From: an archaeon
GTDB lineage: Archaea; Asgardarchaeota; Hermodarchaeia; Hermodarchaeales; Hermodarchaeaceae
Reading direction: 5' to 3'
Length of the DNA stretch: 17,914 nucleotides
NCBI GenBank assembly: GCA_016550405.1
Contig: JABXGX010000152.1
Span: forward strand, 1 to 17,914
In this document: piece by piece, positions 7,542 to 14,418 of the stretch
Layout: every line of letters starts with the position of its first letter
Position numbering within the stretch: position 1 is the stretch's first letter
The notes under the pieces: model-generated
Told to the model about the DNA's origin: nothing
Databases searched by the model: none
The model's input: the letters and a program-made list of their open reading frames with translations, nothing else
Program-made: the position numbers and the translations under genes

Positions 7542-10415
7542 ATGTCTTCCAGCGGAGAGACTAACCCAGATATTGAACCGATTCGCAGTGCCCATAGCCA
7601 ATCCGTATCCAAATTAGCCCAACAACTCGACACAGATCTGGACCACGGACTTATGACTGGAGAAGCTCAACGGCGGTTGGATATATATGGTCCTAACCAA
7701 CTTCCCAAAATTCGTGGGTCATTCTGGCGAGTTTATCTTGCTCCAATTCTCAATGGACTCATCCTCATTTATCTAGTGGTCATTGTTCTTCTAGCAGCCA
7801 TCGTCATCTTCTTCGACACCCCAGGCACCTCCAACGTAATTATCTGGATCGTCGTCATCACCTTTAATGCACTCTTGGCAATCATTCAACAATTTCGTGC
7901 CCAGAAGCAATTAGAAGCCCTCCATTCACTTACCGCAGATACCAGCCTAGTTATCCGAGAAGGATTGAAAACTGAAATTACTGCGAGCGAAATTGTACCA
8001 GGCGATGTTGTAGTATTAGCACAAGGTGACCGAATACCTGCAGATGGACGCTTGTTAGACGCAAACCAACTTACTACAGTAGAAGCCTCACTCACAGGCG
8101 AGAGTGCACCGGTACCAAAGACAGCATCTCGATCACCACTCGACAAAGATACTCCACTACATGAACGTCACACCATGGTGTATAGTGGAACCTATATTGC
8201 AACGGGCTCGGGACGATATCTTGTAACTGGCACCGGCGAAGCGACAGAAATTGGAGATATCAGTCAGGGCTTGGAAACACTCAACACCGGCGATATTCCA
8301 CTCCGTCGAAAAGTCAACCGACTAGCAATCTACCTAGGTAGTGTAGCCATTGTTCTCGGAATTGTCGGGTTTGTTTCCTATATTCTCTTTCCTCGCCCAA
8401 TAAATGGCATTACTCTTACACCCGCTGAAGTAGCCGTCGAAGCAATAATCAATGCAATGACTGTTATGCCAATCAATATCCCCTTACTCACCACCATTGT
8501 CTTACTCACTGGAGTTTTAGCTATGGCAGGGGTTGGGGTCATTGTTAGTAACCTTTCTGCCGTTGAAAGCCTCGGTCGAGTCAGCATTATCTGCACCGAT
8601 AAAACCGGCACCCTTACACGGAGTGAGATGATGGTCAGCCTCATTTGGGATGCCACCAATCTTTTCCAGATAACCGGTGAAGGCTTTGAACCTCGGGGTG
8701 AGATCCTTCTAGTTAATGATCCAAATACAAAATCCAAAACTGTATCAGCGAGACCAATTGAAATTGAAAGCTACGACCAGTTAGCACTTTTAATTCGTGC
8801 TGGAGGTCTCAATAATGACGCCCAAATTGCCAAAGATAAAGCGACTGAAGGTGGGGCCATGCGGTGGCGAGCCATCGGAGATCCAACTGAAGCGGCTCTC
8901 CTCGTCTTACTTCGGAAAAGTGGTATTGACGAAACTTCACTCCGTGCTGCATACACCTTCGAACAAGATTACCCCTTTGATTCGCGATTGAAACGGATGA
9001 CTCGTATTTTTTCACACCCAGAAGGTGGTTACATCGCCTTCGTAAAAGGGGCCACAGATGTATTGATTCCACGATGTAACCAGATTGGTGATGACCGTCA
9101 AGCTCAACGACTTACTAAGAAACGAGGGAAAGAAATTGAACGCTATGCCAACGAATTCGCTGCCGGAGGATATCGTGTCCTCTCTTTTGCCATTCGGCGC
9201 TTTGATACATTACCCGCCGGTCATGGGGAAAAGCTTAGAGAAAGCATTGAAAAGAACCTGATTTTTGTTGGATTCACATGTATCGTTGATCCACCACGTG
9301 AAGGTGTACGGGAGGCTGTTGTCGAAGTAGCCAATGCAGGCATCAAAACTATTATGCTAACTGGGGATGCTGCAGCAACAGCAGAAACCATTGGGCGCCA
9401 ATTAGCAATTGTAGAAAAAGATGATTTAGTCATTGAAGGCAAAGATGTTGCAAACGTTCCAGAAGATAAATTCAATCGCATCAGTGTTTTTGCCCGAGTT
9501 GATCCCGAAGATAAACAACTCATTGTTGAACGCTACAAAAAAGCCAAACGCGCTGTTGCTGTAACTGGTGATGGCGTTAATGATGCTTTGGCTTTGAGCA
9601 TGAGTGATGTTGGAATTGCAATGGGAATCACGGGGACAGATGTGGCAAAAGAAGCCTCTGATATGATTATCGCTGATGATAGTTACACATCCATTGTTGA
9701 AGGAGTCCGACAGGGTCGAGGGCTCTTTAATAAAATACGGATGATGATTTTCTTCTACATATGTATCAACGTCGGAGAATCCATCCTCTTCTTCGGGACA
9801 TTCATACTAGGGATTCCATTCCTTACCCCAACCCAACATATCTTTCTGACCATCTCAAGTCACTCTTGGCCAGGACTAGCATTAGTATTCGACAAAACAG
9901 CAAAATACGTCATGGAAGAGAAACCACGGGACACCGAATCGATTATCACACGACGCCTTGGCTACTATCTTCTTCTAAACGCTTTTCTGATATTCATCGG
10001 ATCCGCAATTGCCTACTATTTCACTACGACGGCAATGCTTCCCGGCAGTACTTACCTTGAACCCTACAGCCCTGAGGCTTTTTATAAGGGTCTTACAATG
10101 ACCATCGCTGTCCTCCTTTTTGCAGAATCGTTCATGGTTCTCAGCATACGGCGAATTAACCAATCAATGTGGCGCTCAATCCGTTTTGAAAGCTTCTGGC
10201 TGGTATATCTCCTCATCGGACTTGTATTTCTCATGTTTGCCGGAGTGATGTATATCGCTGAAGTTAATCATATCCTTGCCAGCTTTGGCATCGACTTTAG
10301 CTTCATACCACTCACTGCTATTGACTGGGCCATGGCCTTCCTTCTGACAGCTCCGGCTATCTTTGGAATGGAAGGCGTCAAATGGATTTGCCGAAACCGT
10401 GGTATCTCCTTCTAG
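7542..10415 (+). CDS. P2-type (cation-transporting) P-type ATPase with atypical ion-binding residues
   Basis: This 957-residue protein shows all P-type ATPase landmarks: a cation-ATPase N-terminal segment (KLAQQLDTDLDHGL...YGPNQLP), the actuator TGES (185-188), the phosphorylation motif with Asp353 in CTDKTGTLT, the nucleotide-domain KGA motif, and the hinge TGDGVND (675-681). About ten membrane helices can be counted (M1 ~62-90, M2 ~99-117, M3-M4 ~260-330, M5-M10 ~730-950), as in P2 pumps such as SERCA, PMR1 and Na/K-ATPases. The ion site differs. The M4 PEGLP motif is PINIP (310-314), losing the Glu that ligates Ca2+. M5 keeps NVGE (743-746). M6 reads TISSHSWPG, with His774 where SERCA Asp800 aligns. 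The pump should be active in ATP hydrolysis, but the ion cannot be assigned as Ca2+. It is flanked by 59- and 73-base gaps and is likely its own unit. Confidence 0.95.
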   Translation: MSSSGETNPDIEPIRSAHSQSVSKLAQQLDTDLDHGLMTGEAQRRLDIYGPNQLPKIRGSFWRVYLAPILNGLILIYLVVIVLLAAIVIFFDTPGTSNVIIWIVVITFNALLAIIQQFRAQKQLEALHSLTADTSLVIREGLKTEITASEIVPGDVVVLAQGDRIPADGRLLDANQLTTVEASLTGESAPVPKTASRSPLDKDTPLHERHTMVYSGTYIATGSGRYLVTGTGEATEIGDISQGLETLNTGDIPLRRKVNRLAIYLGSVAIVLGIVGFVSYILFPRPINGITLTPAEVAVEAIINAMTVMPINIPLLTTIVLLTGVLAMAGVGVIVSNLSAVESLGRVSIICTDKTGTLTRSEMMVSLIWDATNLFQITGEGFEPRGEILLVNDPNTKSKTVSARPIEIESYDQLALLIRAGGLNNDAQIAKDKATEGGAMRWRAIGDPTEAALLVLLRKSGIDETSLRAAYTFEQDYPFDSRLKRMTRIFSHPEGGYIAFVKGATDVLIPRCNQIGDDRQAQRLTKKRGKEIERYANEFAAGGYRVLSFAIRRFDTLPAGHGEKLRESIEKNLIFVGFTCIVDPPREGVREAVVEVANAGIKTIMLTGDAAATAETIGRQLAIVEKDDLVIEGKDVANVPEDKFNRISVFARVDPEDKQLIVERYKKAKRAVAVTGDGVNDALALSMSDVGIAMGITGTDVAKEASDMIIADDSYTSIVEGVRQGRGLFNKIRMMIFFYICINVGESILFFGTFILGIPFLTPTQHIFLTISSHSWPGLALVFDKTAKYVMEEKPRDTESIITRRLGYYLLLNAFLIFIGSAIAYYFTTTAMLPGSTYLEPYSPEAFYKGLTMTIAVLLFAESFMVLSIRRINQSMWRSIRFESFWLVYLLIGLVFLMFAGVMYIAEVNHILASFGIDFSFIPLTAIDWAMAFLLTAPAIFGMEGVKWICRNRGISF

Positions 10416-10434
10416 ACATCCGGTTCCAATGCAA

Positions 10435-10443
10435 ACCTTTATC
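10435..10443 (+). promoter_or_regulatory. Possible TATA-like box before the M29 aminopeptidase gene
   Basis: ACCTTTATC lies about 45 bases before the ATG at 10489. The implied start near 10465 leaves room for the Shine-Dalgarno AAGGTGA at 10475-10481. This is a weak match. Confidence 0.25.
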
Positions 10444-10488
10444 CTCTCAACTTAGTACATCCAGGACCCTCTTCAAGGTGAACATACC

Positions 10489-11601
10489 ATGGTTGATGAG
10501 CGCATTGCACGTCTAGCACAACTAACCATTGAATACTCCATCGGCGTCAAAAAAGGCGATCTCGTTGGGATCAGTGCCCCCGCATTTGCTGAACCCTTAA
10601 TACTTGAATTAACCCGAGAAATCATAAAAGCTGGTGGCCACCCTTTTACTCGGATTTATCTTCCTCGGTCTCAAGAGATATTCTACAAATATGCTCAAGA
10701 GCATCAACTCGATTACATCAACCCCCTGCTCCTTGACATGATTGACAAACTTGACAGCTATATTGTGATCTTCTCCTCTGATAACCGGAAAGCAATGGCA
10801 AATGTTGACCCAGCGAAACAGGCTCGTGCCGCAAAAGCGCAAACCGAGATCCATAAACGCTTCACAGCCCGGCTCAAACAGGGCTGGTATGCCCTCATCC
10901 CCTACCCTTCATCGAGCCTTGCTCAAGAGGGGAATATGGGCACCGAAGAATATGAAGAATTTGTCTACAAGGCGTGTCTCGTCGATCAACCAAACCCCGT
11001 GAAGCTCTGGCAAAAACTCAGCAAAAAACAAGCCAAAATCACTAACTACCTCAACACCAAAAATACCATCCGCTTCGAAAGCGCCGATGTGGACCTCACT
11101 GCAAAAGTCACTGGGCGCAACTGGGTCAACGCCGACGGCCACCTGAACATGCCGGATGGCGAGGTGTTTACTTCTCCGATCGAAGATAGTGTTGAAGGCA
11201 CTATCCGGTTCTCGTATCCGGGTATTTTCATGGGGAAAGAAGTTGAAGATATCTCGTTAACCTTTGAAAAGGGAGAAGTGACTAAGGCTTCGGCTGAAAA
11301 AGGACAAGACCTACTCGATCATATCCTCGGGATTGATGATGGAGCGAAGCGACTCGGGGAAATCGCCATCGGAACGAATCCTGGCATCACAAAGTTCACA
11401 AAAAACATCCTTTTCGATGAGAAACTCACAGGAACAGTTCACTGTGCTCTCGGTAACGGCTTTGAGGAAAGTGGTGGTGAAAACGAATCCGCTATTCACT
11501 GGGATATTCTCGCCGATATGACTAATAACGGGAAGATCTTCGCAGATGATGAAGTCTTCTACAAGAATGGCAAGTTTCTCATGAAAGTCATCGAAAAATA
11601 A
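10489..11601 (+). CDS. M29-family metallo-aminopeptidase (AmpS/PepS/thermophilic aminopeptidase type)
   Basis: This 370-residue, probably cytosolic enzyme removes N-terminal amino acids from peptides using two bound metal ions. The family's ligand set is visible: Glu225 in NMPDGEVFTSP, Glu291 in RLGEIAIG, His318 in TVHCALG, and His337/Asp339 in SAIHWDI. The 66-residue gap between the two Glu equals that of Thermus aminopeptidase T. The N-terminal domain (residues 1-~180) has the usual KKGDLVGI start and the EYEEFVYKACLVD segment. Length is a little short for the family (about 370-410). The ATG is supported by AAGGTGA, 7 bases upstream. It could recycle peptides released by proteases such as the Lon-family enzyme upstream, though they are not in one evident operon. 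Bases ~11041-11170 show a short run of mostly C-ending codons. Confidence 0.95.
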   Translation: MVDERIARLAQLTIEYSIGVKKGDLVGISAPAFAEPLILELTREIIKAGGHPFTRIYLPRSQEIFYKYAQEHQLDYINPLLLDMIDKLDSYIVIFSSDNRKAMANVDPAKQARAAKAQTEIHKRFTARLKQGWYALIPYPSSSLAQEGNMGTEEYEEFVYKACLVDQPNPVKLWQKLSKKQAKITNYLNTKNTIRFESADVDLTAKVTGRNWVNADGHLNMPDGEVFTSPIEDSVEGTIRFSYPGIFMGKEVEDISLTFEKGEVTKASAEKGQDLLDHILGIDDGAKRLGEIAIGTNPGITKFTKNILFDEKLTGTVHCALGNGFEESGGENESAIHWDILADMTNNGKIFADDEVFYKNGKFLMKVIEK

Positions 11602-11613
11602 CAGTCTTTAATG

Positions 11614-11844
11614 TCACTTTGATGGGACCGATTCCATCTTGAAAATGACCTTGCAGCCTTTTAGCGTGGAGTGAACCTGATTCGCTACTTCAATCATATC
11701 TTGGACTGTACCGTTCTCGTCCCAATCAATCACGAAATCATAATTCCCCGCCACTGGCTGAAAGCCCATGCGCATGAGTCGCTCGACGACTTCGCTAGGT
11801 GCCGCCCCTTCACTACTCACATAGATTGTCAGGTAACTTCTCAA
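11614..11844 (-). CDS. Small RAM/ACT-like (Lrp ligand-domain-like) protein, TTG start
   Basis: This is a 76-residue protein beginning (TTG)RSYLTIYVSSEGAAP. The frame is open further upstream to an ATG at 11973 (119 residues), but the extra N-terminus looks non-conserved. A perfect GGAGG sits 8 bases before the TTG, so the short form is preferred. The order appears to be beta (YLTIYVS), alpha (PSEVVERLMRMG), beta-beta (FQPVAGNYDFVIDW), alpha (TVQDMIEVANQVHSTL), beta (VIFKMESV). This fits the ferredoxin-like fold of the Lrp/AsnC RAM domain, but no DNA-binding domain is attached. Stand-alone proteins of this type occur in archaea and their role is unclear; small-molecule sensing is an inference. 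It is divergent from the molybdenum enzyme gene, sharing about 146 bases of upstream DNA, so joint control is possible. Confidence 0.72.
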   Translation of the reverse strand: MRSYLTIYVSSEGAAPSEVVERLMRMGFQPVAGNYDFVIDWDENGTVQDMIEVANQVHSTLKGCKVIFKMESVPSK

Positions 11845-11852
11845 AAGGAAAG

Positions 11853-11857
11853 CCTCC
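11853..11857 (-). promoter_or_regulatory. GGAGG Shine-Dalgarno fixing the TTG start of the small RAM-like gene
   Basis: The minus strand reads GGAGG, 8 bases, then TTG (11844-11842). It is among the strongest Shine-Dalgarno matches in the window and argues for a 76-residue rather than a 119-residue protein. Confidence 0.7.
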
Positions 11858-11883
11858 AGAACTATTTGAATCCTGACAACAGG

Positions 11884-11892
11884 CTTTTTATT
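11884..11892 (-). promoter_or_regulatory. Possible TATA box for the small RAM-like gene
   Basis: The minus strand reads AATAAAAAG, 39-48 bases before the TTG start. A transcript starting near 11861 would just include the GGAGG at 11857-11853. If real, it also supports the short form of the protein. Confidence 0.3.
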
Positions 11893-11945
11893 CCTACTCA
11901 ATGCGGCATCCCCCCGTGAAAAAGACTCTAAGGGCAATCCGAAGA

Positions 11946-11953
11946 TTATATGA
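11946..11953 (+). promoter_or_regulatory. Possible TATA box for the molybdenum oxidoreductase gene
   Basis: TTATATGA lies 38 bases before the ATG at 11991. The predicted start near 11972 precedes the GAGGA Shine-Dalgarno at 11979-11983. This is a fair match. Confidence 0.32.
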
Positions 11954-11990
11954 ACTCTAACCGTGCGAAACATCCCACGAGGAATTGGCT

Positions 11991-12563
11991 ATGTCACGGA
12001 AACCTCGCCTCCCACCTGGCCAACGCTGGGTAACTGGATTTCCCATTCGAACCGCCGAACGCATGCCCGAACCCTTTGATCCCGAAACCTGGAGCCTTAC
12101 CGTCGATGGTGAAGTCAACAACCCTCATGTCTTCTCATACAACGAACTACAAGCCCTCCCAGTCACAACGCAGCTCAGTGATGCCCATTGCGTTGAATCC
12201 TGGTCCATTCCTGACATTAAGTGGGAGGGCGTGTTGTTTAAGGAAGTAGCAAAAATTGTGGCCCCGAAGTCTTCAGCAAAGTTTGTGATGTTTTATGCAG
12301 AGCATGAGTACCGTTCAGGGATTGACTTAGAAGTTGCCTTAGAAGATGATGTGATGTTGGCTTGGGGTCGCAATGGCGAACCTCTTCCTGTTAACGATGG
12401 ATATCCGTTACGTTTGGTTGTTCCACGGCTGTATTATTGGAAAAGTGTGAAGTGGGTGCGACGTATTAGCTTCTTGACAGAAGTTGTACTTGGCTTTTGG
12501 GAAAAACGGGGTTACCATCAAGACGCGGATCCTTGGCTTGAACAGCGATTTGCCAATCGATAG
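11991..12563 (+). CDS. Sulfite oxidase-like molybdopterin oxidoreductase (YuiH/YedY-like)
   Basis: This 190-residue protein is a stand-alone Oxidored_molyb domain. It has the EPFDPETWSLTVDGEV start, FSYNELQALP, and AHCVESWS, in which Cys67 is the expected molybdenum ligand. The family C-terminal signature follows: YYWKSVKWVRRI, then GFWEKRGYHQDADPW. It should bind a molybdopterin cofactor and carry out an oxygen-atom transfer or a related redox reaction; the physiological substrate is unknown for most relatives. No Tat signal, haem domain or dimerisation domain is present, so it is probably cytoplasmic and needs a separate electron partner. The ATG at 11991 is preferred to the TTG at 11985 because GAGGA at 11979-11983 is 7 bases before the ATG but only 1 before the TTG. 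It is transcribed away from the small RAM-like gene. Confidence 0.92.
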   Translation: MSRKPRLPPGQRWVTGFPIRTAERMPEPFDPETWSLTVDGEVNNPHVFSYNELQALPVTTQLSDAHCVESWSIPDIKWEGVLFKEVAKIVAPKSSAKFVMFYAEHEYRSGIDLEVALEDDVMLAWGRNGEPLPVNDGYPLRLVVPRLYYWKSVKWVRRISFLTEVVLGFWEKRGYHQDADPWLEQRFANR

Positions 12564-12569
12564 GACTCG

Positions 12570-12740
12570 GTAAAAAAAGAAGTTAAGGCCCTTGCGGGCC
12601 TTAAGGACTGGGACGAAGAGAGGTTAATCTCTTCATGATCCATTGCGGATCTGGGAGAGCTCATCAGTTCTTGCCACAAATTTGAGTATAAGGATGGGTA
12701 CTCCATTGATATGTATCTGCGTATCATCTGGTTCTAGGTC
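12570..12740 (-). ncRNA. Candidate structured small RNA in the gap before the MBL-fold gene
   Basis: The intergenic sequence holds three consecutive perfect inverted repeats: 12583-12604 (9 bp), 12615-12634 (GAAGAGA/TCTCTTC, 7 bp) and 12637-12651 (GATCC/GGATC, 5 bp). A weaker one lies at 12707-12726 (TGATA/TATCA). On the minus strand a TATA-like CTTTAAAT lies at about 12757-12764, and a T-tract follows the last hairpin, which would bound an RNA of about 160 bases. The TATA-like sequence is nearly palindromic and also fits the + strand gene. No known RNA family was recognised and it is not a tRNA. Strand and existence are both inference. Confidence 0.27.
12583..12604. terminator. Perfect 9-bp hairpin with T-tract on the minus strand
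   Basis: TTAAGGCCC and GGGCCTTAA are separated by TTGC. On the + strand no T-run follows, so it is not a standard terminator for the molybdenum enzyme gene. On the minus strand the hairpin is followed by TCTTTTTTTA (12580-12571), the layout of an intrinsic terminator for a transcript coming from the right. It may also simply cap + strand mRNAs. Confidence 0.5.
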
Positions 12741-12756
12741 TGGGTATTATCAGGGG

Positions 12757-12764
12757 ATTTAAAG
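12757..12764 (+). promoter_or_regulatory. TATA-like box before the MBL-fold gene
   Basis: ATTTAAAG, preceded by GGGG, lies 60 bases before the ATG at 12817. Transcription start near 12786 would leave a 30-base leader containing GGAGGT. The element reads almost equally well on the minus strand. Confidence 0.38.
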
Positions 12765-12800
12765 AAAAAGGCTGAGAGGCAAGTGGCAAAAACTTTTGAT

Positions 12801-12806
12801 GGAGGT
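12801..12806 (+). promoter_or_regulatory. GGAGGT Shine-Dalgarno bearing on the MBL-fold start
   Basis: GGAGGT overlaps a possible ATG at 12799 and lies 10 bases before the ATG at 12817. It therefore rules against starting at 12796/12799 and favours 12817. A second site, GGTGGTG at 12858-12864, lies 9 bases before the ATG at 12874. Confidence 0.5.
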
Positions 12807-12816
12807 CAGCAGACGG

Positions 12817-13572
12817 ATGGATAGCTGCTGCACTCAACTGGTGGATGCATACCTCTCGGTGGTGTTAAACACGATGGCTGCGAAAAAGGTTCAGAAAGTA
12901 TTGGATGATTTCTATTGGATTATGGCTCGAGAAGGGATGCTGCCAGATAGTAACATCTTCTTAATCAAAGACGGGGCTCGGTTTGTGTTATTTGATGCCG
13001 GAATTCAGCATTTTTTCAAAGATACTGTTGACGCGATTAGAGAATTAGGATTAGAACTCAAACAGATGGACCGGTTGATTTTGACACACACACATCTGGA
13101 TCATTCGGGGTCAGTTCCAGAATTTAAGGGACGATTAAAAGAACTTGAAGTGTGGGTGTCAGAAGAAGAGGGAACACTTCTTGAGAAAGGTGATGACACC
13201 ATTGTCTTAGGGAGTATGTTGGGACAACGCTTGCCTCCCATTCCAGTTGCCAAGAAACTCCACGATGGAGACACCTTTGAAGTAGGGCAATACTCGTTCG
13301 AAGTGCTGCTTACGCCAGGGCATAGTGCTGGTAGTTTATGCTTCTTTGAACAGAACCACAGGTTGCTGATTTCAGGAGATGTGGTATTTCGTCATGGGTC
13401 CTTTGGGCGCGTCGACTTTCCCACAGGGAATGGACAAATTCTCAAAAAATCGATTGAACGTTTGGCGAGTTTACCGGTTGAAATGCTACTTCCTGGGCAT
13501 ATGGGGATTGCGATGAAAGACGGACAACGCGAAATTAAACTATCCCTTCAATTCGCGCGACAGGTCCTTTAG
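12817..13572 (+). CDS. Metallo-beta-lactamase-fold hydrolase
   Basis: The 251-residue reading has the complete di-metal site of the MBL superfamily: HTHLDH (13087-13104), TPGHSAGS, the metal-bridging Asp in SGDVVF, and the last His in LLPGHMG. The first strands are SNIFLIKDGARFVLFDAG. Such enzymes hydrolyse thioesters, phosphodiesters or lactones (glyoxalase II, lactonase and others). The short, single-domain form with no extra C-terminal module does not narrow the substrate. The start is uncertain. ATG 12817 has a good Shine-Dalgarno but adds about 19 residues (MDSCCTQL...) before the usual beginning. ATG 12874 (232 residues) begins MAAKKVQKV, closer to where family members start, and also has a GGTG-type site. 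It is probably cytoplasmic and monocistronic. Confidence 0.92.
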   Translation: MDSCCTQLVDAYLSVVLNTMAAKKVQKVLDDFYWIMAREGMLPDSNIFLIKDGARFVLFDAGIQHFFKDTVDAIRELGLELKQMDRLILTHTHLDHSGSVPEFKGRLKELEVWVSEEEGTLLEKGDDTIVLGSMLGQRLPPIPVAKKLHDGDTFEVGQYSFEVLLTPGHSAGSLCFFEQNHRLLISGDVVFRHGSFGRVDFPTGNGQILKKSIERLASLPVEMLLPGHMGIAMKDGQREIKLSLQFARQVL

Positions 13573-13598
13573 CAGTCTTGGGCTAGAATGAGGCGATA

Positions 13599-13607
13599 GC
13601 TTAAATT
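13599..13607 (+). promoter_or_regulatory. TATA-like box before the S-component/GH31 pair
   Basis: GCTTAAATT lies about 26-34 bases before the ATG at 13633. Archaeal spacing would put transcription start a few bases before the ATG, so the mRNA may be nearly leaderless. The weak AGGA at 13615-13618 would then not be transcribed. Confidence 0.4.
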
Positions 13608-13632
13608 TTGAAGACAGGAATAAGCGAACGGT

Positions 13633-14418
13633 ATGGTGCTCGAAATCGGAAATAACCGGAGTCGCATAGTCGCTTATCTTGCTGTATTTATTGCACTCGT
13701 AACTGTATTCGACGTCATTCCCATGCTCCCTGGGTTCTATGGAGGCATCTGGGATTCCTGGATCTTTGTGTTTGCCCCTCTCATCGGTGTGTTACTTGGC
13801 CCACTATTCGGGTTCCTCACAGTTGGATTCGGCAGCCTACTTGGTCACATTATCTATTTCCGTGATCCCTTTGAGCTACTCTTCATGCTAGGAGCTGGTA
13901 TTGGGACCTTGTGTGCCGCCCTAATTTTTCAACGACGTTGGAAACCCGTGCTCCTCATCTATGTCATATTGCTTAGTGGTTATTTCTTGTATCCCGTGTC
14001 TTGGACATTACCACTCGTAGGCATCTGGGATATCTTACTTGCCTTCGGGCTTCTTCTCCTATTCTCACTTTTGATGAATCGCAGGTGGTGGCCTTCGGAT
14101 CGCTGGGCAAGTATATGGTTCCTGCTCCTCTTTGCAGCGATTATCGGGCTTGAGACTGATATCCTCTTCCGTGTATTCGTGCTGGTTCCTGGGCAGACCT
14201 ATTGGTTGCTTTATGGACTGACACCTGATGCTCTTTACTGGTTGTGGCTCACCGCAGGCATAATCACGCCCACCAAAGTCGCGTTGGGGACGCTATTTAC
14301 TATCACTGTCGGATATAGTCTGATTCGACTCCTCCCACGAACGGAAATTCCTTTGATAACGGATTATGGGCTCCTCACCCCACGCCCTCCACCCAACGAT
14401 GTTGGTGAAAAGAAATGA
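13633..14418 (+). CDS. Membrane protein resembling an ECF transporter substrate-binding (S) component
   Basis: This 261-residue protein has about seven or eight hydrophobic helices. The first helix contains AVFIA (Ala17-Ala21), the AxxxA pattern that S components use to contact the EcfT subunit. The next part, with LIGVLLGPLFGFLTVGFGSLLG, resembles the glycine-rich helices 2-3 of S components. At 261 residues it is longer than typical ones (about 170-220), and ends in a hydrophilic tail (LLTPRPPPNDVGEKK). S components capture vitamins, metals or other small molecules and share an ATPase/EcfT module that may be encoded elsewhere; none is present here. Its TGA overlaps the ATG of the GH31 gene, so the two are co-translated, hinting at a substrate related to the sugar released by that enzyme. 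The family call is by pattern; an unrelated small membrane protein is the alternative. Confidence 0.66.
   Translation: MVLEIGNNRSRIVAYLAVFIALVTVFDVIPMLPGFYGGIWDSWIFVFAPLIGVLLGPLFGFLTVGFGSLLGHIIYFRDPFELLFMLGAGIGTLCAALIFQRRWKPVLLIYVILLSGYFLYPVSWTLPLVGIWDILLAFGLLLLFSLLMNRRWWPSDRWASIWFLLLFAAIIGLETDILFRVFVLVPGQTYWLLYGLTPDALYWLWLTAGIITPTKVALGTLFTITVGYSLIRLLPRTEIPLITDYGLLTPRPPPNDVGEKK
14404..14408 (+). promoter_or_regulatory. Internal Shine-Dalgarno for the GH31 gene with ATGA overlap
   Basis: GGTGA lies inside the end of the S-component gene, 6 bases before ATG 14415. The ATG shares bases with the upstream TGA (ATGA, 14415-14418), a classic translational-coupling arrangement. Confidence 0.65.

Noticed and set aside
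11845..11973. N-terminal 43-codon extension of the small RAM-like protein
   Set aside because: The sequence lacks conserved features, and a GGAGG placed exactly for the TTG at 11844 argues that translation starts there.
12518..12727. 69-codon minus-strand ORF across the hairpin region
   Set aside because: It overlaps the end of the molybdenum enzyme gene and the hairpins, has no recognisable domain, and lacks a good ribosome binding site.
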